Source: Nemertoderma westbladi (Eukaryota > Xenacoelomorpha > Nemertodermatida > Nemertodermatidae). From it: 64,000 nucleotides of DNA. The stretch spans positions 1 through 64,000 of the forward strand of contig JAUCBJ010001588.1 in the NCBI GenBank assembly GCA_032718475.1. Reading direction: 5' to 3'. Of the stretch, positions 1 through 10,459 are shown one piece after another (position 1 is the stretch's first letter; the number at the start of each line of letters is the position of its first letter). The notes beneath the pieces were generated by a model, which did no database searches, was not told the origin of the DNA, and worked only from the letters and a program-made list of their open reading frames with translations. Both the position numbers and the translations under genes were made by a program.

Positions 1-922
1 GGGAACGTAATGATGTGTTAAGTAATACGTTCTCTCAGTCACTGGTGTTCCTTCCGGTACTCGCTCCGCGTATCCCTTTGTTATAAATTTCTTCAGCTGA
101 GTTTGGTACATTTCTTTAGCTGGAGCATTAGCTGTAAGGCGTCGATGTAATTGAGCGATTCTTTTCTCTGCCACGGGTCTGTTATTTATAAATCTAGGTT
201 CTCGTTTTCGAAATGGTAGGCCGATTTCATATCTACCTTGGTCTTTTAAAAAACGTGTAGTTGTTTCCTGGATTTGCTTGGCTCTTTCTTCTTCTATCGA
301 TAGGGCCTTATCATATGAATTGGGCTCTACCAGTTCCTGAGTAAAGAATCGTACGGCTAGTTCGTCCCGAGTTCTAGCGTTGTAGCGCTCTATCTCATCG
401 TTTAGTTCGTCATTGTAAGCGATAGGTTCCGATGGGCGAATCAGTTGACATAGGTTCACCTGATTTTTCCAAGTTTGGTTTTCTGTAAGTAGGTCGATTG
501 TGTTTTCTTCATCGAAGAGTTGGTAAATGTCGTCATTATCTGAGGAGTATGGTGTTCCCTCAGTTAGTTCGTCCACTTCACTGCTCTCCACTTCCCAATC
601 GTTTACTTGGTATATTTGTTCTTGTGGCATTCTTTCTTCGAGAGTCCTGCGGGAAGGGCCAGTAAAGTACCAACCTACTCTAGTTCTTACCACATAGGTT
701 TGCAGTGGCTGTGGTTGAGCAGGCCGTTTCTCCAATGTTTCGAGCGCCTCATGCACGTTTTGGCCGATGAGTATTTGCACTCCAGGATAATCTGTCTGGA
801 ATCGAGGTATCTTAAGATGTTGGATGCTCTCATCCTCATCCCAATTATAAAGGTCTGCTTGAGTAGTAGCGAAGTTCTTTATAGCCACCATTTTTACCGA
901 CCTTATACCTTGTGCTCCTAAC
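1..922 (-). mobile_element. BEL/Pao retrotransposon, start of reverse transcriptase region (partial)
   Basis: The minus strand reads open from about position 915 to the window edge, in a frame shifted by one base from the upstream Pao reading frame (stop at 923). The translation holds stretches typical of the protease-to-RT linker and early RT of Pao polyproteins, including QLKKFITKGYAERVPEG near position 100 followed by YYLTHHYVP. The domain order (gag, DUF1759, CCHC, protease, then this) supports BEL/Pao. The RT catalytic core, RNase H, integrase and 3' LTR lie outside the window. The match is from memory of the family; no search was run. Confidence 0.82.
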
Positions 923-3895
923 TTATCCTGGGGGGTGGACAACACACCTACATAGTAATCTGCCATTAAGGTAGATTTCCAAACCTGCATAATTCCTGAC
1001 ATTCAATTTAGTCCGGAATTTGGGTTGTCCAGCAAAGATATCTTCGGCTAATTCTTGATCGATGAATGTTCCTGTGCTGCCGGAGTCAAGGAGTGCGTTC
1101 ACTATGTAACTTTTGTTAGGACCGTGAACTCTTACCTGCACTACAGGAAATTCTCTGATTCCTACGTTGGAAGTTGGAGCTTTCCAAGATGGTTGTTTGG
1201 CAAAAGTAGTTGGTGGAAACTCATTGTTGGTGTCCTTTTCATAAGTAAGTGCTCGATACACTGCGGTATTGATTAGATAACAGGATTCGTTGGCGTCGGA
1301 GAATTCGTCAGTATAGAATCCTTCCATCTCAGATTCTTGATCAGTGTCGTTTACATCACTGAATTGGACATGTAGTTCGGGCTCACTTACCTGACTCAGT
1401 TTGTCTCGTTCGAACTCACTGTGTAACAAGATATGATGTTTCGCGCCACACTTTGCACACTTTATGTCGGAGTAACAGGTTCGCCGTTGGTGTCCTGGTC
1501 TGAGGCAATTATAGCATAACCGCTTATCCCATACGACTGCACGTCTGTCTACAAGGGATTTCTTTAGAAATTCAGCACACGCACTCAAACGGTGGGTCCC
1601 GTCGCACAGCGCACAGTTAGGTTTTATGTTACTCACTTTACCTTGGGTAACTTGATGCACTCTCGTTTTTTCTTCGGGTTTTCTTCGGTGCATTCTGTTA
1701 GGAGACTGAGGAGGGGTCTTGGCAACCTGTTCTCTCCTATCGTTGTTTCGAGCCTTGTATTTACTTACGTCTTTTGAGGTTTTGTCAACGTAGTAAGATC
1801 GATCGGTGTCTTTCCCGCTGTCCTCTTCTTGAGAACCTTGGCTTTCGCCGTCGTCAGTGTAACACACCGGTGTTACTCTTCTCCTAGAAGCGGGTTTCTC
1901 ACTTACCTTATTTTCCGATGTTTTCTCTCTGGACTGCTTGATGAGTTGTAGTTTTACTTCACCATCTAAGAAGGACATGAGATCAGCCATGGTAGGACTT
2001 CGTCGTTGTTGTTCATTCATGTACAACACTTTCTTGTCCCAGCGTGTACATACTCCACCCTTTGGTAAAGTAGAGACTACGGCTCCAATAACCATGGAAC
2101 TCTGATATTCATGAGACTTACCTAACCAGTCCAATTGTCTACAGATCTCCTGAATTTCATCGGAAAACTCTATAATCCCGCTACTAAGGAAGTGTCGGGG
2201 GGCTACTAATTTTGCATACAAATACTTAGCTATGTTATCCTTGTTACCATACCTGATGTTTAATGTATCCCATACTTGTCTTAATCCTTCTGGATGTCCA
2301 ATAAACTTTAACGCTATTAACCTGGGAGGTCCTTCCAAGCACTTGATGAGGAACCTAAGTTTCTCTCCGTTAGATAGCACAGAGTTCTGTATGCTGTCTT
2401 TGTAATATTCGTTGAAAGGTAACCATTTCATCTCATCTCCGTTGAATTTGACGATCTCTCCCACTTTAACCGCTTGGCGGGCTTCTGTTCTAGCCATCTG
2501 ACGCGTAAAGCTTTCTTGGGCCATCGTGTTATTTAATATCGAATTATCGGTATATAAATTTCTCGGATCATTGTCAGGTCTATAGGGGATATCATTAATA
2601 ACAGGTCTATAATCACCCTTAATAGGGTTTGCTATAGGAGTTTCTACTTCACTAGCAGTATAGATGTGTGTAGGCTCCACACCTTGCGCATGTAATACTT
2701 CAGACCTAACAGGTTGACACAATTTTACAGGGGGTATTGGTATCCCTTTTTGGATATTGACTAATTTGTCGCGTTCTAGCGCGATACTTTGCTGCACTTC
2801 TTGCAATTCGGCCCTACCTTCCCTTACTGTTCCCTTAAGTTGGTAGACAGTCTCCTGCATCTGTCCGAGCAGGAGATTCATCCCCCGCCGTCCCTCCTCT
2901 AACCACTCGACCGCCGAAGCGGGAGTCGCCAACATTGTAGCGGGCTGACGTGGGACGACGGGAGACAAATCTTTGATTTCTCTCTCAGCTTCCAGGACAG
3001 GGATATTCTCATGGACTGTTCTACCGGGCACAGGCAGTGCAGTACTGTGTAAAGGGAATTTAGAGTTAAGCTCTGGAAGTACAGGGGTCTCTAACACAGG
3101 AGTGACTTTGGGAACGACAGGCCTAATTATTTCAGGCTCATCAACTATAGTAGGGAGTTTTTTGACCTTAATAATTTGGTCTGTAGGTTCTATACTACTT
3201 AAGTCTGTGCTAGCTAGTTGTCTTCTAACAGCTGGAGGCAAATCAGGCAATTTGTGACGGTAAGATGTTTTTCTACGCCTGCTTAGACGAGATCTATTTC
3301 CTCCGCCTTCAGGATCGGTGGTTTCACTTTCCTCCGATGACGTATATCCCTGGCGTTTGGGAGTAGATTTTCTCATCATCTGCATGTGACTAGCAGTCAA
3401 CTGTTTATTTATGTTGTCTTGCGTCTCTTGCAGATTTTCCAACTCCAGTTGGGTAGTCTCCTCAGAGGCTCTCCGTTCTGCTTCTGCCACTGCCTTTGCT
3501 GCTTTTCTTTCTGCTTCTGCTTCTGCCGCCGCTGCCTTTCTTTCTGCTTCTGCTGCTTTTCTTTCTGCTTCTGCTTCTGCCGCCGCTGCCTTTCTTTCTG
3601 CTTCTGCTGCTTTTCTTTCTACTTCTGCTTCTGCCGCCGCTGCCTTTCTTTCTGCTTCTACTTCTGCCGCCGCTGCTATTCTTTCCGCTTCCACTTCGGC
3701 CATTGCCGCTGTTACTGCAGCTGCCTTTCGGTCCTCTATCCGTTTTTTCTTTACTAGTTCTTCTTGGACTCTAGTGAGGCGGAGTTTTTCATCAAACTCA
3801 GCTTGGTTAGCAGCTAACATTTCAGCATCGATTGAGTCTAACACACGCTGGGTTCCTTCACTATTAGGGGAAAGTCCAGACAGCCGTCTCCTCAA
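923..3895 (-). mobile_element. BEL/Pao polyprotein: coiled coil, DUF1759, zinc knuckles, aspartic protease
   Basis: A 990-codon frame. Residues ~50-160 are an Ala/Glu/Lys-rich predicted coiled coil built of ~19-residue repeats (AERKAAEAERKAAAAEAEA-like). Residues ~480-670 resemble the Pao gag-like DUF1759 region (IVKFNGDEMKWLPF; ADLMSFLDGEV). Cys/His knuckles follow (CALCDGTHRLSAC; CYNCLRPGHQRRTC; CAKCGAKHH). Near the C-terminus is a retropepsin-like DUF1758 segment with the catalytic triplet in ALLDSGSTGTFID. The frame starts in the -1 register relative to the gag ORF upstream. It ends at a stop one base out of register with the pol sequence, at a run of six C. The role is particle assembly and polyprotein processing for retrotransposition. 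The long open frame suggests a young copy. Confidence 0.88.
3490..3715 (-). repeat. 57-bp imperfect tandem repeat inside the Pao coiled coil
   Basis: On the plus strand the blocks of gcttctgcttctgccgccgc alternate with ctttctttctgcttctgct at about 57-bp spacing. On the coding strand they give the Ala/Glu/Lys/Arg coiled-coil repeats. This is an in-frame expansion (19 codons per unit), so length variation between copies would keep the frame. Confidence 0.8.
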
Positions 3896-3906
3896 CTCTT
3901 CGTCTC

Positions 3907-4896
3907 CTAGGAATAGGCGGACAGATATATGTCGATGGCGTCTCTCGTTTGTGGTCTCTCTGCGGTCTCTTCACCTTCCACTTGAGAAAGGGTGACATCG
4001 GTTGGTTCTTCATAGGTTAGTCTCTCAGACAGCTGGGATTTCCACTGGTCCGTTTCTTGTACTTTGAGACCTACCCGCTGGAACCAAGTTTTGACAGCAA
4101 CCTGCAGCGATGTGTCCTGTCTTCTTTTGGAAGTTTCCTCAAAGGCTGATAGGATTAGTCTAATGCGTAGGGTTCTTTCGCGTACTTGATATAGCAGCTC
4201 TTCCTGCTCTTGAGGTCCTTGGGGTTGTCGAAACAGTCGTTCTTCCAATCGCTCTAAGGAGCCGAAGAATCCCTGCACATATCCTGCTGCCGACCTCTTC
4301 CAAACAGCTGGATCCATCGTATCTTTAGCCACTCCCATCCTGTGTATATCTTCCCAAGTAGCCTCGGACAGATCTAATGGGAGTCCGGGTCCGGGAAAGT
4401 TCCATTGTGACTCGACAATAGACATCAATTCTTCCCTGGCGTATCCCGCATAATTATCTTGGGTCGCTCGCTTACTTCTCGCCCAATCGGCTTGATGTTC
4501 CTCCACCGCAATCAATATAGTAGTTAGCACTGCGGCAGGAAGGGTGAGAAGGGGGTCCGAGTAGGCTTTAGCCGCCATCTGCAATCCGCGGTCGGGGGTC
4601 AGCTTGACAGTATCCGAATTACTGGAGCTATCGGATCGCTGGGGACAAATTTCTTGACTAGGCTGTTGCTGCTGTGGGACAGCTGCTTCCTGGTTCCGTT
4701 TGACTTGGGCCCGAGTGCCGATGATGGATCTACGGTGTTGGATTAGCTTAGGGTCTGATACTTCTACTGGAGGGATGACCTTTCTTTCAGTAGGAGGTGA
4801 GCTGAACTCCTTTCTTAATCGCTCCACACTCCTATCTGTGTCACAGATGGTTGTATCGATTGGACTGTCTGACAGGTTTTGCTGGGTGTCAGACAT
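3907..4896 (-). mobile_element. BEL/Pao gag-like first ORF (329 aa)
   Basis: A 329-residue frame starting MSDTQQNLSDSP at 4896 and ending in TAG at 3907, immediately 5' (on the minus strand) of the coiled-coil/DUF1759 frame. It has no recognised catalytic motif. Residues ~85-110 are polar and low-complexity (PQQQQ, DSSSNSD). The rest is predicted helical and rich in Glu and Gln, consistent with a structural gag product. The next frame is open across the gag stop in the -1 register (LFLGDEELRRRLSG across positions ~3925-3885), so frameshifting or reinitiation could link them. The assignment to gag rests on position and element architecture, not on a recognised domain. Confidence 0.65.
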
Positions 4897-4974
4897 GTTT
4901 AGCTATACAGTTGAATGCTTACTGCTATAGTTACAGTTAAAGCAAGTCTAGTAATTCAGTATGACCATTGGCCT

Positions 4975-5250
4975 AGTACCGGTAATTTATTGCAGTATAT
5001 TAGAATACCGGTATACACTTATAGTATATATAAGTATTGTAAACTAGGTTTGTCACAGAGTACCGGTATATAATTTTAGCACAAATATATATAAATATAT
5101 AATAGGCCTATCGTGAATACCGGTATGCAGCTTACACTTATAGTATATATAAGTATAATTATGAACTAGAATTAATTACAGAATACCGGTATGATTTCAG
5201 CTCAAATTTATAGAAATAAATATAATAAGCCTATGGTAAATACCGGTATG
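4975..5250. repeat. Two diverged ~120-bp units carrying palindromic TACCGGTA
   Basis: TACCGGTA occurs at about 4977, 5006, 5061, 5118, 5184 and 5241. The segments 5007-5118 and 5119-5240 align as two diverged copies; both contain cttatagtatatataagta and a second ATACCGGTAT about 55-66 bp on. They lie 80-350 bp 5' of the Pao gag start, where an LTR or leader would be expected. Confidence 0.7.
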
Positions 5251-6169
5251 TCAATTATTTTAGAATAATTGAATTTCTGAATATTTTAGGGTTACTTGGT
5301 TACTTTAACTTACTTTATTACCGTTATTTAAGCAGTAGTCCAACTGATATTGAGACCTAGTTGTTGTATGGCAGGCCTACTATTTATAAATCGTTTGAGT
5401 TGATTTATAATAGATATATACCCGTTTAAAAGGGGTTTTGTCAATATTTGAAATAAATGTTATTATTTCTGGGGGAGTCACTACACAGAAGCTGTGCGCT
5501 CTCAGTGAAGTGCTACCTATGGGACACTAAAACAGATAATTCTAATTTACCTAAGTTACTTAATACTACAAATTACTTACGATACGGTGAGATTTATTCT
5601 CTAATTAAACACAACAAAATATTACGTACGAAATTTTAGGGTAATTTTACAGGAAGTCTACAAACCAGTCTAAGAAAGGGTTAGAATTCGGTTTATTACA
5701 ACGGACAGGGTACTACGGTATTTGAAAATAATAAGTAGTAGTAAATATATTGCACTGTCCAGATAGGAAAAATACCACCGCCTGACGACCTATAGCCGTA
5801 TCGCTATAGGTACTACGTTATGTATCACGGAGTGTTCCTACCTAGAAGTTAATTACCGCGGACTACCAGATCCAGCGTGCCTATTAACCACTTTACAACA
5901 CAAATATACTGCCTACACACTAATTACTTTCGGAGAGCACTGTACACTAAACCCTAAATTAGGTACAAGTACTGGTACAACAAATAATCAGTAGTTAAAT
6001 ATACTTGATCAGTTAAAAGAACCACGGCATCTGCTGGAGTGACCGAAGCACAAACTCACCAGTCTTTTCCTACGCCAAGCAGCCCGTGTAGTACCGGGGT
6101 TAATTTAACTATAACGGTATGTGTAACAAGCACAATTACTGTAGGAATAAACTTGGGGACATGAATGTT

Positions 6170-6770
6170 GCGAATAATCGCATAAACTCTGAATAATAAA
6201 TATTACGCTACCCGTACAGAATACTCAAACAAATACAAACCAAAACGCTGGCAGACTACCACCAAGCCTAAATAAACTACTGTATGTGCAGATTCCAAAA
6301 TGGTTAGTTAGTATGCGTTCTAACACGGTAGTACGACTTATTCTTTAAGAGGGGATTGACCTTACAGCTATGGCTGCCCCAACTTACTAACTGGCACTTT
6401 ATCAGACAAACTCTACACAAGCAGCAATCTCTTCAGACCTAATAATAGCTAGACAACAATCCAGCCTACAAAATATCTGAGTAATAACTATTACGGTACC
6501 TGAACAGACCACACAAACAAACACAGGCCAAAACGCTGGCAGAATACTGTCAAGCCTAAATAAACTACAGTATGTGCAGATTCCAAAATGGTTAGTTAGT
6601 ATGCGTTCTAACACGGTAGTACGACTTATTCTTTAAGAGGGGATTGACCTTACAGCTATGGCTGCCCCAACTTACTAACTGGCACTCTATCGGACAAACT
6701 CTACACACGCCGTAATCTCTCCAAACCCAACAACAATCCGACAACAGTCCGGCCTACAATTATCTGAACA
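6170..6770. repeat. Two tandem copies of a 288-bp unit
   Basis: caaaacgctggcaga begins at 6241 and again at 6529. The sequence from ~6271 (aataaactactgtatgtgca) through ~6417 recurs nearly perfectly from ~6560 to ~6707. Outer parts of both copies are more diverged. I recognise no gene in it. Confidence 0.88.
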
Positions 6771-6940
6771 ATCTGAGCAGACTTACACGTCTTCAGCTCA
6801 ATATTAACTTACTAGGAAATAAAACTGACAGAAATAAGTAAACTATACAAAGAATGAGGGGTGATCAATCCCTATTCCCCTGGCAGCCTACAATATACTA
6901 TAGATCACAATCGAAATAATACTAATGTACTTGTACTGGA

Positions 6941-7075
6941 AGTACCGGTTAGGACAGTTGGGCCTACAGACCTACAGAAGTACCGGTTCTGGTAGTTGGA
7001 CCTACGGACCTACAGCAGTACCGGTTCTGGCAGTTGGGCCTACTGACCTACCGAAGTACCGGTTCAGGTTTACCG
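6941..7075. repeat. 38-bp minisatellite, about 3.5 copies
   Basis: agtaccggtt recurs at 6941, 6979, 7017 and 7055, exactly 38 bp apart, with ggcctac/cctac segments in between. It again contains the TACCGGT core seen in the Pao-adjacent repeat. Confidence 0.9.
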
Positions 7076-8770
7076 GTCGACCGGTACTTTCAACTTTATT
7101 GCTTACTGCAATAAAGACAATAACTGTTATTGTACGCGCTTTTGAAGACCTTTAGCAGTTTAACCTGCCAAAATTTATATGTCTTTTGGTTTATAAATAG
7201 ACTTTAGAAGTTGACAAATATTTAATACCAATAAACACAACATTAGCAGAAGCCAGCCTAGTGCGCGTCCATTCACCCGCTGGATATACCCGGGAGACTG
7301 GATTCTGAGGGCTTAGATTATTATTGCAGTGTAAGCTTACTGTATTATTCGATTGATCGTTAATAAATAATTTCTGACTAATATTATTCACTTTCGGGAA
7401 ATATTAACAGTTCCTTTAGGACGTGGCGCTCTATCTAGGTAAACAGAGATATGACTTATACTAATCACAACGGTAAGTCGGTAAGGCTTATGATTCACGT
7501 ATGAGGCGCATTCTTTAGGAAATGCTTAGTTATCAGTCACAATCATGCACACTACCGGTAACACACAATGCTACACACTAATCTGCCGACCGTCAATGAA
7601 TTTTATCATATATAAAGAGAACAGCAACGGACTCATGTAGTGCTTATCAAATAGCATTAAATTCACTACAAACACAATAATATAAGTCGCAATCGCTATA
7701 TATAACCCGTCTCTCTAACCTGTAGTGTATCAAGAAAATTGGGAAATTTGGGTTCTTTATAAATGTTCTCCAAATAATAATATTCAACCAAAACACAACA
7801 GTAAATAGCATTAAGACGGTAGGTTAAGATGGTAACACTGTTTGACTGGACCGTTATGGTATGTGATATGATATGTTAAGTTGATAACAGTTATACGCTC
7901 TATAATTTAAGCCTACTAATGTTTCTTCTAAAGTATGAAACGAGTTGACTCTAGAGCCGGTGTTCCTGGCCTAGATACAAACAACACAACAGTATCACAA
8001 AATCAGTAAGACTGAACACTCCTAGTATGATCGGCCGAATATCTCCACATCGACAGAAAAAATCGCTCTGATTGGCTTAAGCTAAACAAAGAACTATGTG
8101 TCCAATGGCTGTTCCCATGTCAGCAACCAGCTGTTAGATGTCGTAATCTGAATCATCAAGGATAAGCTGTGTACAGGTATTTGGTGCATTGCGGGTTTTT
8201 TGCCTTACCATGTCCGCCAAAACACGTATATAGAAGAATGACTTTTATGTCCGTTAAAACACCTATAACGGTACCTTGCGGGCGAGGGGAATATATATAT
8301 AGTTAGAGAGCTTTTTTAGAGTATTCCAGCGCCTAGGGGGGAAACTGGATTGCGAAGCAAAAGGGCCAGTTATATCCCACAGAAGCTTTTACAGTACACT
8401 GTACAGTGACTGCCAGGCAAGTGGCGCAGCGCGGCGCGTGTGAACAGGTTAACGTAACTACCGTGCATACTGGAGCAGTCCTGCAGTCGCAATGCAGTAA
8501 CTGCTACAGGCCTACACTCGACTGTACTGGCATAATTTGAGCGCCATCTTGTGGTATTTTGCCATTATTGGATTACCCCTAATAACCAATCAACAGAGAC
8601 AGTATTTGGTATTAAATTACTTTTATTTCAAATCTTCTTTAAAGTGTGCCTTCTAATAATACCAATCTCACTGGAAAGCGACGAGTTTTTATATAAAGTT
8701 TTCTAATTTCGATATTTTCGTTAATAATTTTGTCTTTTTCGTTATTTTCGGGTTTTATAACTATCCAACA

Positions 8771-9480
8771 AAGGGAGAGTTTTTGAAGCTTGTGTCCTTT
8801 CTTCAATTGTCTATGGTAGTGAATCGTTTTTGTCAGATAATGTCAAATCGTTAGAAAGACTAAACATTAGAATGCTTAAAAGTACTTCTTTCCATCAGAC
8901 CCCAGACGCCCAACGATATATTTGTTTAATCGAAGGCGGCTTTTCCAAATTAATAGATATTCTTAGTAGAAATAGGAAGACTTACCTAAGTAAGATTATA
9001 AAGAGCTTTAACAGTGTTTGAACTGTGAAATTACCCAGCTTTATAAAACTAATGTCCGTTCTTGAAACCCCCTATACCAATGTAGGTCCAAGTGAATCAA
9101 AAAAACATATTTTAAGTAAACCAGATACAGTCTCACAGTATGTGACGTACCGGTCTACAATTAATTGCGAACTTACAGTTGTGCCCATGTAATTTATTCA
9201 TCTAAACTTTACATACCCGACTATTTACGTAAGAGTTTTACTAGACTCAGGTTGTCTTCCCATAATGTGTATATTGAAAAAAAGTTTGGAAGCTAGAGTT
9301 TGTTCATGTGATAGTATTTCCATCCAGGATGAGACGCTCGTATTATTCGATTGTAATTCAACCATACAGATTAGGGCCAAATAAACACAACTAGAATTTG
9401 TTAACTTAGAAAATTTATTGGATACTCAGTTTTGAAAGTCCCCAACCGAAGTTTGTCGGTATATTTGTGAAATTCTAGAA
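8771..9480 (+). pseudogene. Decayed reading-frame remnants, possibly retroelement
   Basis: The plus strand carries interrupted frames. One (8830-9021) reads LNIRMLKSTSFHQTPDAQRY and onward. Another, from about 9219, contains YVRVLLDSGCLPIMCI, which resembles the DSG active-site loop of a retropepsin, followed by ~35 open residues and then stops. No flanking gag or RT is recognisable. Treat as a weak suggestion of an old LTR-element fragment. Confidence 0.25.
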
Positions 9481-9824
9481 TAGTTTGGGTAGTAAATTGT
9501 TATTTCAATAGTTAAATTATTAAGTTTAAAAATCAGTCAATAGTTATCACTTTGTTAGATTTTTCTATTTGATTTTATATATTTGTTAAGTTTAAAAGCA
9601 TTGGAATAGTGATTGTCATTGTGAAATTGTGCTGTTCCATAAATAAATGCAATAAATACTATTCATTGGTCAATAAAACTATATATTTATATAATAATAT
9701 TCATAATGCTGTAATATTACAATCTAATGTCATAAAATTAATATTAATAACAAATAATTAATAACTAATAAGGATGATGAAGTATGTTCATTAACTGCCA
9801 TTTATATAGCAATGAGGCTGGAGA

Positions 9825-10060
9825 AACAACCAATGGCATCCAGGCACCACCGCGAGGTATAAAGAGGCACCTGCTACTATAGAACAACCAATGGCATCCA
9901 CGCACCACCGCGAGGTATAAAGAGGCACCTGCTACTATAAAACAACCAATGGCATCCAGGCACCACCGCGAGGTATAAAGAGGCACCTGCTACTATAAAA
10001 CAACCAATGGCATCCAGGCACCACCGCGAGGTATAAAGAGGCTCCTGCTACTATAGAACA
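9825..10060 (+). repeat. Four tandem 58-bp units, each with CCAAT and TATAAA boxes
   Basis: aacaaccaatggcatcc begins at 9825, 9883, 9941 and 9999, a strict 58-bp period. Each unit has CCAATGG, then ~30 bp later gaggtataaagaggc. The units are far more GC-rich than their flanks. The spacing mimics a core promoter pointing right on the plus strand. No plus-strand gene follows, so promoter function is unproven. Confidence 0.88.
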
Positions 10061-10459
10061 AATATGAACATTATGACGCTAGGTGGCGTCTCAATCAACA
10101 TTTCAGTAGAATTTAATTATTAACCAGTGACACAGAATAAATCCATTTGTAAATTAATTAACTAAACAACGGAGCCCCTAAGAGGACATGAAAAAGAAAC
10201 AAAAATTCTAACACTAACTTCGAGTTACTAACCTAAATTAATCAAAATATGCAAATTAAAACTGCAGAGAACACCTTTGCAGCAACAATGATAGATAGTA
10301 AAATTTATGGTAGCTAATAAATAATAAAAGCAATGAATGAAATGAAATATTATCCTTACCCTTGATAAATATCATAAGTATGGGATATATTCCAATCACA
10401 CCCAATACATTATTTATCTCAGGTTGGAAACAAAATTAAACACAGAAAATTGTATGTAA
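10061..10459. other. Short AT-rich interval downstream of the ROCO gene
   Basis: This is the 3' flank of the minus-strand caspase/ROCO gene. I see no gene or clear polyadenylation hexamer. gctaggtggc at 10078-10087 matches the core of a CTCF-type motif. Confidence 0.4.

Larger units (their letters stand above)
4897..8770. other. AT-rich stretch without a recognised gene; probably holds the Pao 5' UTR/LTR
   Basis: No coding frame here looks real. Because Pao gag begins at 4896 on the minus strand, the element's 5' untranslated region and 5' LTR should lie just to the right. The partner LTR is outside the window, so borders cannot be set. Three repeat structures occupy much of it (TACCGGTA-bearing units, a 288-bp tandem duplication, a 38-bp minisatellite) and are listed separately. 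Confidence 0.5.

Noticed and set aside
3386-3995. Plus-strand Phe/Leu/Ser/Ala-rich frames
   Set aside because: Antisense shadows of the repetitive Pao coiled-coil coding region.
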